DNA of 37,988 nucleotides. It comes from a virus. This document shows positions 6,115 to 14,334 of this stretch, one piece after another. Each line of letters opens with the position of its first letter. Within the stretch, counting starts at the first letter, position 1. The DNA is taken from positions 1 to 37,988 of the IMG/VR virus record IMGVR_UViG_3300021197_000479; one strand, 5' to 3'. The translations under genes and the position numbers were made by a program. The notes below the pieces were generated by a model. That model was not told where the DNA came from, did not search any database, and was given only the letters and a program-made list of their open reading frames with translations.

Positions 6115-6697
6115 AAAAGGTGGAAAGTATTCTGGCATGACTATGACGGGTAAAGCACATTACCCTCGGTTGATTAGACCAGATACTAAATTCAACAGCC
6201 TTGGTGTTTACCAAGCAGACATTCGCGTTCCTGCTGAGGAAGCGAAAGATTTAATGCAGGAGCTAGCTTCAGTCTACAAAGAGTGGACGGGCAAAGCTCC
6301 AAATAAAGCTGACAATTTCATGTGGAAAGAAGACCTCGACGAGGACGGTAACTCCACAGGCGATGTCTTGTTCAAGTTAAGAGTTAAAAACTTTGAACGT
6401 GATGGAGAGGTTGTGCAGCGTCGTCCCAAGATTTTCTTCCGCAACGAAGATGACAAAACTGAGAACATTGGTGGCGGCTCAAGCATGAAAGTGCAGTTCC
6501 AAGTGTATTGCTGGACTGCAAGTCAAAAAGGCGTATCACTTCAGCCTCTCAGCGTATTGATTGAGGAAGTGGTCGAATACGAAAGCGCAGGAGGCAACCC
6601 GTTTGGAGTTGGCTCAGAAGCATCTTTCGAGATACCAAAACAAGTTAGGGAAACCGATGCCGACACTACGCAGGAAGAAGCAAACGACTTCTTCTAA
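6098..6697 (+). CDS. T7 gp2.5-like single-stranded DNA-binding protein
   Basis: Binds single-stranded DNA during replication and coordinates polymerase and helicase. The 199-residue protein has an OB-fold-like core (GVYQADIRVPAEEAKDL, DVLFKLRVKNFERDGE, SMKVQFQVYCWT) and an acidic tail ending EEANDFF. Acidic tails with a final aromatic residue recruit replication partners in T7 gp2.5. T7 gp2.5 has 232 residues. ATG 6098 has GAGGA 5 bases upstream; an internal ATG at 6137 (MTMTGKAHYPRL) is also possible. It sits directly before endonuclease I, as in T7. The assignment rests on position, size and tail more than on strong motifs. Confidence 0.85.
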   Translation: MKYLNEKGGKYSGMTMTGKAHYPRLIRPDTKFNSLGVYQADIRVPAEEAKDLMQELASVYKEWTGKAPNKADNFMWKEDLDEDGNSTGDVLFKLRVKNFERDGEVVQRRPKIFFRNEDDKTENIGGGSSMKVQFQVYCWTASQKGVSLQPLSVLIEEVVEYESAGGNPFGVGSEASFEIPKQVRETDADTTQEEANDFF

Positions 6698-7088
6698 TGC
6701 TGGCGGTTGGGCAAATAAAACTGGAAACGGTTTTAGATCAGGGCTTGAGGAACGTATAGCTCAAGAGCTGATCGAACGTGGTGTAGACTTTGAATATGAG
6801 CGGATGAAGATTTCTTATCTACGTCCTGCAAAACAAGCAAAATACACCCCCGACTTTGTTTTACCTAACGGTATCATTATAGAGACCAAAGGCCGTTTCT
6901 TAACGGCTGACCGTCAGAAGATGCTTTTAGTGAAAGACCAGCACCCTGATTTAGATATCAGGTTTATCTTTTCAAACGCAAACCAAAAAATATCCAAGCA
7001 GTCAAAGACAACTTACGGAATGTGGGCAAAGCGTAATGGCTTTCCATTTTCCAACAGTGAGCTGCCTTTGAATTGGCTAAAGGAGTGA
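6657..7088 (+). CDS. T7 endonuclease I-like Holliday junction resolvase
   Basis: Cleaves branched DNA; in T7 gp3 it resolves replication and recombination intermediates and helps degrade host DNA. The chosen ATG gives 143 residues, against 149 in T7. The nuclease motif is clear: FRSGLEERIAQEL with a conserved Glu, then YTPDFVLPNGIIIETKGRF with the Asp, Glu and Lys of the PD-(D/E)xK fold. The C-terminal part ends FPFSNSELPLNWLKE. ATG 6657 has TAGGGA 6 bases upstream and overlaps the SSB gene by 41 bases. An upstream TTG in the same frame would lie deep in that gene and is unlikely. Confidence 0.92.
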   Translation: MPTLRRKKQTTSSNAGGWANKTGNGFRSGLEERIAQELIERGVDFEYERMKISYLRPAKQAKYTPDFVLPNGIIIETKGRFLTADRQKMLLVKDQHPDLDIRFIFSNANQKISKQSKTTYGMWAKRNGFPFSNSELPLNWLKE

Positions 7089-7089
7089 T

Positions 7090-8706
7090 ATGGAAGAGTC
7101 TCAGTTTAACAATCACGAACCGTGTCCGAGCTGTGGCTCTAAAGATAATTTAGCTAGGTATGACGATGGACACGGTTATTGTTTTGGATGTGGATATCAT
7201 GAGCAAGAAAAACCCAGTGGCGAAAAGTCTTGGGCTGCCCCGTTATCGACCTCAGAAGACGAAGGTGAAGACCAAGTATTCAAGGTCACGGGCGAAACAA
7301 GAGCTATTGCGTCAAGGCGTATCACCGAGGAAACCTGTGCTAAATGGGGATATAAACTCGGTGATTACTCTGGCACACCAGCTCACATTGCTTACTACTA
7401 TGACAAAAAGCGTCGGCCTGTTGCCGCCAAGGTACGCTACCCAGATAAATCTTTTGTCTGGATAGGTGACTCTAAAAGCGTTGGTCTCTACGGAGATTGG
7501 CTCTGGCGTGACACAGGTAAGATGATAGTGGTGGTCGAGGGGGAGATTGATGCCCTCTCGGTAAGCCAACTGCAAAACAACAAGTACCCTGTAGTTTCTG
7601 TCCCCAACGGTGCGGCAGGAGCTGTACGGTCTGTAAGAAAAAATATCAGCTTCTTTGAGAAATTTGAGAAGACGATATTTATGTTTGATAATGACACTGC
7701 TGGGCAGGATGCAATGCATGAATGTGCAAAGCTCCTATCCCCTGGTAAGGCTCATATCGCACAGTTACCCCTGAAAGATGCCAGTGATATGTTAGTTGCT
7801 GGGCGTGGCTCAGAGGTAATCGATGCTATCTGGGGTGCAAAACAATACCGCCCTGATGGTATCGTTAATGCTGCTGACCTCTGGGATACAGTGAGTGGCA
7901 GTAATGAAAGCTTCCGAGTACCTTATACATTTGAGGGTTTGAACAAATCCACTCATGGGATTGGTCTCAGAGAGCTTACAACTATTACCGCTGGGACGGG
8001 CGTTGGAAAGTCAGCGTTTGTCCGAGAGATAGCCTACGACCTCTTGATGAATAAAGATATGACGGTGGGCATGATGATGCTCGAGGAAGGTCTGCGTCGC
8101 ACGATGCAGGGTATACTCGGTATCCACATGAACAAAGTCCTTCATGTTGATTCAACAATAGACGAAGGCGAACTGCGTAAGTCTTTTGACGCTGTAACTA
8201 AAAATAACAGATTACACCTATACGACAGCTTTGGGTCTACTGACCCCGATGTGCTTATAGAGAAGCTCAGATATATGGCTGTAGGTTTAGGATGTAATTT
8301 TATTGTCTTTGACCACATATCAATCGCTATCGCAGGACTAGATGTCGATGACCGTAAGGCACTCGATATCATGGTCACAAAACTACGCTCACTTGTCGAA
8401 GAGACAGGCGTAGGTATCCTCATGGTCGCACACTTGCGTCGCCTTGAGGGTAATAAAGGCCACGAAAATGGAGTTACGACTAGTCTTAGTCATCTCCGTG
8501 GTTCGCAATCAATCGCCCAAACCTCTGATGTAGTTATTGGCCTCGAGAGAGACCAGCAAGGTGAGAACCGTAATACAACTACAGTTCGCATTTTAAAAAA
8601 TCGCTTCAGCGGTATCACGGGCGAGGCTTGTAAGCTTCTTTATGACGAAACTACAGGTCGCTTAACAGAAGTAACGGAGGCTACCCAGCATGGAGACATC
8701 TACTGA
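7090..8706 (+). CDS. T7 gp4-like primase-helicase
   Basis: A bifunctional replication protein: it makes RNA primers and unwinds DNA as a hexamer. It has 538 residues (T7 has 566). An N-terminal zinc ribbon carries Cys12, Cys15, Cys31 and Cys34 (CPSCG, CFGCG). The TOPRIM primase domain has the catalytic Glu150 in VVVEGEIDALS and MFDNDTAGQDA. The RecA-like helicase has Walker A TAGTGVGKS with Lys307, MMMLEEG, and FIVFDHISI as Walker B. The C-terminal tail is short and acidic-polar. It follows the endonuclease by one base and overlaps the next gene by 17 bases. Confidence 0.97.
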   Translation: MEESQFNNHEPCPSCGSKDNLARYDDGHGYCFGCGYHEQEKPSGEKSWAAPLSTSEDEGEDQVFKVTGETRAIASRRITEETCAKWGYKLGDYSGTPAHIAYYYDKKRRPVAAKVRYPDKSFVWIGDSKSVGLYGDWLWRDTGKMIVVVEGEIDALSVSQLQNNKYPVVSVPNGAAGAVRSVRKNISFFEKFEKTIFMFDNDTAGQDAMHECAKLLSPGKAHIAQLPLKDASDMLVAGRGSEVIDAIWGAKQYRPDGIVNAADLWDTVSGSNESFRVPYTFEGLNKSTHGIGLRELTTITAGTGVGKSAFVREIAYDLLMNKDMTVGMMMLEEGLRRTMQGILGIHMNKVLHVDSTIDEGELRKSFDAVTKNNRLHLYDSFGSTDPDVLIEKLRYMAVGLGCNFIVFDHISIAIAGLDVDDRKALDIMVTKLRSLVEETGVGILMVAHLRRLEGNKGHENGVTTSLSHLRGSQSIAQTSDVVIGLERDQQGENRNTTTVRILKNRFSGITGEACKLLYDETTGRLTEVTEATQHGDIY

Positions 8707-9040
8707 TGATGTAATATTCGAGATGGCAGAAGTGACATCTTTACTAGCAGTAAAAAATCCAGATTGGGAATGCTTACATAGTTTCTTCTTACAGCAAGCA
8801 CAATCCCTTGAACATAACGGATGGAAGAAAAGGAACGGCATGACACAACATGATAAAATCCTAAAACATATGCGTACAGCAGGGTCAATTTCAGTACGGG
8901 AAGCTATGAACGACTATAGCATCCATAAGCTTGCTACTCGCATCTCCGAGCTACGCAGTTCTGGTCATAATATTGAACACAAGGTTCAGTATCACCCAGT
9001 TACAGGTCAGAAATATTACCGCTACAGCCTAGCGGTTTAG
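8690..9040 (+). CDS. Winged-helix (HTH) protein, 116 aa
   Basis: The C-terminal 65 residues form a typical helix-turn-helix domain: MTQHDKILKHMRTAGSISVR, then YSIHKLATRISELRSSGHNI, and a wing ending GQKYYRYSLAV. This is like the small HTH domains found in many phage replication regions. The N-terminal half is acidic and unfamiliar. An internal start at the second MTQHD would give only the HTH domain. It lies between helicase and DNA polymerase and may bind origin or promoter DNA; that role is inference. Confidence 0.75.
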   Translation: METSTDDVIFEMAEVTSLLAVKNPDWECLHSFFLQQAQSLEHNGWKKRNGMTQHDKILKHMRTAGSISVREAMNDYSIHKLATRISELRSSGHNIEHKVQYHPVTGQKYYRYSLAV

Positions 9041-9055
9041 ACACAGGAGAAGTGG

Positions 9056-10828
9056 ATGCGTTTGGTATTCGACCTTGAAAGCAATGGGCTACTGGATCAG
9101 CTAGACCGTATCCACTGCCTCTGTCTTAAAGACATAGACACCCAACAAACATATAGTTTTGCACCTTCTGAGGTGGAAACTGGTGTCAAGATGCTGATGG
9201 AAGCTGACCTAATTATTGGTCATAACGTCATTAGCTTTGATATCCCTGCCCTTAAAAAGGTGTACCCGTGGTTTAAGATTAGAAAGTCACGGGTTCGGGA
9301 CACTTTAATTATGAGCCTGTTGCTATACCCTGACCTCAGTGACCGTGATCAGCGTTTAGTAGCCACCGATGAGAGCTTCCCAAAAAAGTTAATTGGAAGG
9401 CATCGATTGGAGGCATGGGGTTATAGGCTAAAGTGTTTCAAAGGTGAGTACGAGGGCGGTTGGTCTGAGTGGTCACAAGAAATGCAAGACTATTGCGATC
9501 AGGATGTGGAGGTCACTGATAGACTGTGGACGCTTATCGAGTCCAAAGGTGTAGACCCTGTTGCTACCGAACTTGAACATCAGGTTAAGTGGGTGATTGC
9601 AGAGCAGGAGCGTTGCGGTTTTCCTTTCGACGAGGACGCAGCGGAACACCTAAAGAAGACGTTGAACAAACGTCGTGCTGAACTCGAAGCAGAACTTCAG
9701 GACACATTCCCTCCTTGGGAGCAGGAGCTAGGTCTCTTTACACCTAAGGTAAACAACAAATCCCGTGGTTACGTCAAAGGCGTACCCATAATGAAAACTA
9801 AGACTGTTGTCTTTAATCCAGGCTCTCGAATGCATATTGAGTCTAGGCTGAAGGCTATCCACGGCTGGAAACCATCTCAATACACAGAGGATGGAAGAGC
9901 CAAGGTGGATGAACGTGTACTCTCTAGCCTACCTTATAAAGAAGCAAAGCTACTCAGCGAATATCTGATGCTACAGAAGCGTATCGGTCAGGTATCTGAT
10001 GGGGCTAACGGCTGGCTGAAAAAAATACAGGCAGGAAGAATACATGGTCAGGTTATTACTAATGGTGCTGTTACAGGCCGTGCAACGCACAGGTCACCTA
10101 ACGTAGCCCAAACCCCTGCTGTCTATGTCCCCTATGGTAAGGAGTGTCGCTCTTGCTGGACTGCATCAAAAGGCCGTGTGCTTATCGGTGCTGATGTGTC
10201 TGGTCTCGAGCTTCGTATGCTTGCTAACAGAATGTGGCGGTATGATGAAGGGGAATACTCTAAGGAGGTCGTGGATGGAGATATTCACACCGCAAACCAG
10301 ACCGCAGCAGGACTGCCAACAAGGAATGATGCGAAGACTTTTATCTATGCGTTTCTGTACGGTGCTGGCGATGCTAAGATTGGTAGTATTATCGGCAAGG
10401 GTTCGTCTGCTGGAAAGAAGATTAAAAATACATTCTTCGATAAAGTACCAGCTCTTAAAAAACTTGTTCAGGCTGTTAAAAAGGAAGCTGAAAGTAAAAG
10501 CTACCTGATAGGTCTGGACGGAAGACAGCTACATATCCGAGCTGTTTTCGCATCCCTCAACACTTTACTACAGTCAGACGGAAGTTTGGTCTGCAAGCAG
10601 TGGCTCGTAGAGGTAGACAAAGAACTACGCTCTAGAGGGTATCAAGATAAATGCCAGCAAGTTGCATGGATACATGATGAACTACAGTTCGACTGCGAAC
10701 CAGATATCGCAGAAGAATGTGGTCAGCTCATTGTGGATTGTATTGCTCGAGCTGGTGAACACTTCAATGTCAAAGTACCGCTAACTGGTGAATACAACAT
10801 CGGTGCGAACTGGGCTGAGACACATTAG
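9056..10828 (+). CDS. T7-like family A DNA polymerase with 3'-5' exonuclease
   Basis: Replicative polymerase of 590 residues. The exonuclease domain keeps its metal ligands: Asp6 and Glu8 in FDLESNG, Asp62 in GHNVISFDIP, and YCDQDVEVTD. The polymerase domain has GRATHRSPNVAQTP at about 341, motif A with Asp380 (GADVSGLELR), motif B (RNDAKTFIYAFLYG) and motif C with Asp541 and Glu542 (WIHDELQFD). T7 gp5 has 704 residues. The shortfall lies mostly before GRATH, where T7 carries its thioredoxin-binding insertion, so that loop is probably missing. The start has AGGAG 7 bases upstream and lies 15 bases after the HTH gene. Confidence 0.97.
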   Translation: MRLVFDLESNGLLDQLDRIHCLCLKDIDTQQTYSFAPSEVETGVKMLMEADLIIGHNVISFDIPALKKVYPWFKIRKSRVRDTLIMSLLLYPDLSDRDQRLVATDESFPKKLIGRHRLEAWGYRLKCFKGEYEGGWSEWSQEMQDYCDQDVEVTDRLWTLIESKGVDPVATELEHQVKWVIAEQERCGFPFDEDAAEHLKKTLNKRRAELEAELQDTFPPWEQELGLFTPKVNNKSRGYVKGVPIMKTKTVVFNPGSRMHIESRLKAIHGWKPSQYTEDGRAKVDERVLSSLPYKEAKLLSEYLMLQKRIGQVSDGANGWLKKIQAGRIHGQVITNGAVTGRATHRSPNVAQTPAVYVPYGKECRSCWTASKGRVLIGADVSGLELRMLANRMWRYDEGEYSKEVVDGDIHTANQTAAGLPTRNDAKTFIYAFLYGAGDAKIGSIIGKGSSAGKKIKNTFFDKVPALKKLVQAVKKEAESKSYLIGLDGRQLHIRAVFASLNTLLQSDGSLVCKQWLVEVDKELRSRGYQDKCQQVAWIHDELQFDCEPDIAEECGQLIVDCIARAGEHFNVKVPLTGEYNIGANWAETH

Positions 10829-10836
10829 GAGAACGC

Positions 10837-11571
10837 ATGGCAACGAATACACTCCTCGTTGACGGGGATATCGTGGCCTTTCAAGCATCAGCTTCTCTGG
10901 AACAACCTACAAAGTACGATGAAGATACTTGGATACTCTGGGCATCTGAATCTGACACAAAAGCAAAATTCGATGACATGATGTCCACTCTGATTGAAAA
11001 GTCAGGGTGTGCGGATGCCATCGTTGCTTTCACTGATAAGGTTAACTTCCGCAAAGAACTTGATGCTGAATATAAGGCCAACCGAGCTAAGACCAGAAAG
11101 CCTATGCTTCTGCCCTTGCTCAGAGAATACTGCCAACAAAGATATCGGACACTAATTTATCCTCGTCTAGAGGCTGATGATGTGCTGGGTCTTTGTGGAA
11201 CATACGAACCTCTTTTTGAAGAGTGTGTCATCTACAGTATCGATAAGGATTTAATGCAAATCCCTAGCCGACATTTAGTTGATGATGAAATCGTCGAAGT
11301 GACAACCGAACAGGCTGACCGCTTCTTCCTTAAACAAGTCCTTACAGGTGACCGAGCTGATAACTATGCAGGATGCAAAGGTATTGGTGAGAAGAGAGCT
11401 ACTGCTATTCTTGATGAAGACCCGACATGGAATGCTGTCGTCAAGACATATGAAAAAGCAGGGCTAACCGAAGAGGACGCAATACATCAGGCTCGTCTAG
11501 CCCGTATTCTCCGTCATGGAGAGTACGACATGGACAGCCAGCGTGTTAAATTGTGGAGTCCAAATGTCTGA
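10837..11571 (+). CDS. T7 gp6-like 5'-3' exonuclease (FEN family)
   Basis: Removes RNA primers and degrades DNA from 5' ends, supplying nucleotides and recombination ends. It has 244 residues (T7 gp6 has 300). Visible family motifs are LLVDGDIVAFQA at the N-terminus, YKANRAKTRKP, RLEADDVLG, YSIDKDLMQIP, and the helix-hairpin-helix region GDRADNYAGCKGIGEKRA, all with the expected Asp/Glu metal ligands. The start has AGGAG a few bases upstream. Its last bases overlap the DUF3310 gene by 8 nt. Confidence 0.95.
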   Translation: MATNTLLVDGDIVAFQASASLEQPTKYDEDTWILWASESDTKAKFDDMMSTLIEKSGCADAIVAFTDKVNFRKELDAEYKANRAKTRKPMLLPLLREYCQQRYRTLIYPRLEADDVLGLCGTYEPLFEECVIYSIDKDLMQIPSRHLVDDEIVEVTTEQADRFFLKQVLTGDRADNYAGCKGIGEKRATAILDEDPTWNAVVKTYEKAGLTEEDAIHQARLARILRHGEYDMDSQRVKLWSPNV

Positions 11572-11806
11572 AGACAATGTTAACAGCCCAAGCCATTACA
11601 CAAATGGCTCAATCGAAACATGGGACTACATACTCGATGTGCAAGGTGATTTTATAGCCATGCATACCGCCCATGCCCAAATTCTTAAATACACAGGCTC
11701 ACGCCTCTGGAACAAGAACAACCCCCTACAGGATGCTCAGAAAGCACTTTGGTATCTCAAAGAGATGATACGTCTGATGAAAAAAACTGAGGGGGTAAAC
11801 TGGTGA
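11564..11806 (+). CDS. DUF3310 (SaV-like) protein, 80 aa
   Basis: Begins MSEDNVNSPSHYTNGSIETW and continues DYILDVQ...HTAHAQILKYTGSRLWNKNN...DAQKALWYLKEMI, the hallmark of the DUF3310 family. These proteins are common in phages and are sometimes annotated as nucleotide kinase-related, without firm biochemistry. I chose ATG 11564, with GGAG about 8 bases upstream, rather than the further in-frame ATG at 11516, because the family starts at the NSPSHY region. It sits between exonuclease and MazG in a nucleotide-metabolism run. Confidence 0.92.
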   Translation: MSEDNVNSPSHYTNGSIETWDYILDVQGDFIAMHTAHAQILKYTGSRLWNKNNPLQDAQKALWYLKEMIRLMKKTEGVNW

Positions 11807-12240
11807 TGCGTGATGTTAGCCGTGAAAGTAAAGTAGCGTCATTCCATAAAGCTATGGAAATGAAAAGAAAGGTGAGCTTCGACACCAAGAAGCAAACCGC
11901 ACAAGAACTAATCGACTTTATCCATATGAGGATGAGTTTGATTCAAGAGGAAGTCCTCGAATTAAAAGAGGCATCCGATCATATATGTATGCGACTAAGC
12001 AACAATGACACAGTCGCTATATCTGAAAAAGCCCACTTACTGAAAGAACTAGCTGATGTTCAGTACGTTGTTTCGGGCTTTGCCGATGCCTTCGACCTTC
12101 CTATACAGCCAGCGTTCAACCGAGTGCATGACAGCAATATGTCTAAATTAGTGGATGGAAAACCAGTGAAGCGTGAGGACGGCAAAGTTCTCAAAGGCGA
12201 AAACTATAAACCCCCCTATTTGGAAGACTTGGTAGAATAA
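11806..12240 (+). CDS. MazG-like nucleotide pyrophosphohydrolase
   Basis: An all-alpha NTP pyrophosphohydrolase candidate. The metal-binding pattern is visible: IQEEVLELKEA (ExxE-type helix) and KELADVQYVVSGFAD (ExxD helix). The end HDSNMSKLVDGKPVKREDGK...GENYKPPYLEDLVE is typical of phage proteins in the MazG/PRA-PH superfamily. They hydrolyse (d)NTPs to monophosphates, and some are proposed to affect ppGpp signalling. ATG 11806 overlaps the previous stop as TGATG; a GTG one codon earlier is possible. It is followed with 1-nt overlap by the ribonucleotide reductase, suggesting a joint role in nucleotide pools. Confidence 0.85.
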   Translation: MRDVSRESKVASFHKAMEMKRKVSFDTKKQTAQELIDFIHMRMSLIQEEVLELKEASDHICMRLSNNDTVAISEKAHLLKELADVQYVVSGFADAFDLPIQPAFNRVHDSNMSKLVDGKPVKREDGKVLKGENYKPPYLEDLVE

Positions 12241-13919
12241 TGGCATTTAAATCTAATAACAATCCGATGTTCCGATCTAAATTTAGTGAGGACATCTTCA
12301 ATCACAAATACGCACACGATGGCTGTGAGACTTGGGCAGACTTAGCAAAGACACTTGTAAAAGATGTTTGTACTGAGATGTCTGAGTCAGATGCAGCTCA
12401 ACTCCAACAATACATCACAGAACTGAAGTTCATTCCTGGTGGTAGGTATCTATATTACGCTGGTCGTCCAAACAAATTCTTCAACAACTGCTATCTATTG
12501 AAAGCAGAAGAGGATACCCGTGAGGATTGGGCAAACCTGTCTTGGAAAGCTGAGAGCTGCCTGATGACAGGTGGTGGAATTGGTGTCGATTATAGTGTTT
12601 ACCGTCCTGCTGGGGCTACCATCAGTCGAACTGGTGGTCAGGCTTCTGGCTCTGTAACCAAGATGAATATGATTAATGAAATTGGTCGCAGGGTTATGCA
12701 AGGCGGTAGTCGTCGGTCTGCTATCTATGCATCCCTTAATTGGAAGCATGGTGATGTTCAGGATTTTCTGAAAGCAAAGGACTGGCAATCAATGCCTGTA
12801 GGTAGCACAGGTAAATCCCTCTGGGATATCAAGCAAGAAGACTTCAACTTCCCTGCTCCGTTAGACATGACGAACATCAGTGTAAATTATGACACTGAAT
12901 GGCTGTTAGAATACTGGCGAACTGGTGAGGTGGGAGATGTCTTCAAAGAAAATGTACGTCAAGCACTAAAATCAGCAGAGCCTGGATTTAGTTTCAATTT
13001 CTTTGATAAAGAGAAAGATACACTGCGGAACGCTTGTACGGAAGTTACGTCAGCCGACGATTCAGATGTATGTAACCTTGGTAGCATTAACTTAGGTCGC
13101 GTCGATGATATTGAAGAGTTTCGCAATATTGTAGACCTTGCAACCAAGTTTCTGATCTGCGGCACGTTACAAGCAAAACTTCCATATAGAGCTGTCTATG
13201 AGACACGGGAAAAGAACCGTCGTCTTGGTCTAGGCTTGATGGGTATGCATGAGTGGCTAATCAAGAAAGGTTACAAATATGAAGTTACCCCTGAACTACA
13301 CCAGTGGTTATCTATATATAAAGGACAATCTGATAAAACTAGCAAAGAATTTGCAGATTATTTATCAGTATCCCGTCCAGTTGCAAACAGGGCGATTGCT
13401 CCTACTGGGAGTATTGGTATTCTCGCTGGCACAAGCACTGGGGTAGAACCTATATTTGCAGTGGCGTACAAGCGTCGATACCTCAAAGGACAAAATCGCT
13501 GGCATTATCAGTATGTCGTAGACTCCGCTGCACAAGAACTCATCGATATGTATGGGGCTGACCCAGAAAATATTGAGTCATCTCTAGACCTCGCTGAGGA
13601 CTATGAGCGTCGCATGATGTTCCAAGCAGACGTACAGGATTACGTTGATATGTCCATTTCATCCACCATTAATCTTCCCTCATGGGGTAGTTCTCTAAAC
13701 AACGAGGATAAAGTAGATGATTTCGCTAGCACTTTGGCATCCTATGCCCATCGGCTCAGAGGGTTTACAGTATACCCCGACGGTGCGAGGGGAGGTCAAC
13801 CATTGGTCTCTGTTTCGTACTCTGAAGCAGTGGACAAGCTGGGTACTGAGTTTGAAGAGGGCATCGAAACCCATGACATCTGTGACATAAGTGGCACGGG
13901 AGGATCATGCGGTGTCTAA
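12240..13919 (+). CDS. nrdJ: Class II (B12-dependent) ribonucleotide reductase, 559 aa
   Basis: Reduces ribonucleotides to deoxyribonucleotides for phage DNA synthesis. Active-site features are Cys84 in FNNCYLL, the NxCxE motif (Asn264, Cys266, Glu268), Cys278 in SDVCNLG as partner of Cys84, and APTGSIGILAGTSTGVEPIF. The PTGS form is typical of adenosylcobalamin-dependent class II enzymes, whereas class I has PTAS. No small-subunit gene is nearby, which agrees with class II. The C-terminal cysteines Cys548 and Cys557 could be the redox pair that re-reduces the active site. ATG overlaps the MazG stop by one base. The host, or its surroundings, must provide cobalamin. Confidence 0.93.
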   Translation: MAFKSNNNPMFRSKFSEDIFNHKYAHDGCETWADLAKTLVKDVCTEMSESDAAQLQQYITELKFIPGGRYLYYAGRPNKFFNNCYLLKAEEDTREDWANLSWKAESCLMTGGGIGVDYSVYRPAGATISRTGGQASGSVTKMNMINEIGRRVMQGGSRRSAIYASLNWKHGDVQDFLKAKDWQSMPVGSTGKSLWDIKQEDFNFPAPLDMTNISVNYDTEWLLEYWRTGEVGDVFKENVRQALKSAEPGFSFNFFDKEKDTLRNACTEVTSADDSDVCNLGSINLGRVDDIEEFRNIVDLATKFLICGTLQAKLPYRAVYETREKNRRLGLGLMGMHEWLIKKGYKYEVTPELHQWLSIYKGQSDKTSKEFADYLSVSRPVANRAIAPTGSIGILAGTSTGVEPIFAVAYKRRYLKGQNRWHYQYVVDSAAQELIDMYGADPENIESSLDLAEDYERRMMFQADVQDYVDMSISSTINLPSWGSSLNNEDKVDDFASTLASYAHRLRGFTVYPDGARGGQPLVSVSYSEAVDKLGTEFEEGIETHDICDISGTGGSCGV

Positions 13920-14097
13920 GCTACCTGTCGTGGAAGCAAACCTCTTAGATTATGTCGAGAGGATGTTTCCTAACCAAGCCCCAAGTTTAAGTGATAATGA
14001 GAAGACAGTCTGGTTTAAGGCTGGAGCTGCATCAGTCGCTTCACACTTACGGGCTGTTCATGAACAACAGAATGAAAATATTTTGGAGAATTATTGA
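13912..14097 (+). CDS. Hypothetical protein, 61 aa
   Basis: GTG at 13912 has GGGAGG about 8 bases upstream and overlaps the end of the reductase. A second in-frame GTG at 13891 would add seven residues but lacks a ribosome site. The product (SKLPVVEANLLDYVERMFPN, then a helical section ending ENILENY) is small, soluble and unrecognised. It lies between reductase and virion genes and overlaps the proline-rich gene by one base. Confidence 0.7.
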   Translation: MSKLPVVEANLLDYVERMFPNQAPSLSDNEKTVWFKAGAASVASHLRAVHEQQNENILENY

Positions 14098-14330
14098 TGT
14101 GTATGTCATCACCAAAACCTCCTCAGCCAAAACCCCCTGCACCGCCTCCTCCACCTCCTCCAGTATTGGATCAAGGCGCACCTACAGAGGCTACATCGGC
14201 TGATGAAAATCGTAAGAAGCGAACAAAGGCTAAACAGGCTGGAGGGACTAAACCATACAGAACAGGCTCACTGTCCATCGCTGGCGGTAGTGGTTCTGCT
14301 GGAAGCTCTTCAGGTGGCGTAGGAGTCTAA
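14097..14330 (+). CDS. Proline-rich small protein upstream of portal, 77 aa
   Basis: Starts MCMSSPKPPQPKPPAPPPPP, then DQGAPTEATSADENRKKRTK, and ends in a Gly/Ser tail (GGSGSAGSSSGGVGV). Proteins with this proline-rich head and low-complexity tail are found directly before the portal in many T7-like marine phages; their function is unknown. ATG 14097 overlaps the previous stop (TGATG), with TTTTGGAGAA upstream. A second ATG two codons later is possible. It looks disordered and may be a virion or assembly accessory protein. Confidence 0.75.
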   Translation: MCMSSPKPPQPKPPAPPPPPPPVLDQGAPTEATSADENRKKRTKAKQAGGTKPYRTGSLSIAGGSGSAGSSSGGVGV

Positions 14331-14334
14331 TACA

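Noticed and set aside
7312-7719. 135-codon minus-strand frame
   Set aside because: Antisense to the primase domain of a gene with intact motifs; no sign of independent coding.
10125-10508. 127-codon + frame inside DNA polymerase
   Set aside because: Out of frame with the polymerase palm motifs and without a ribosome site.
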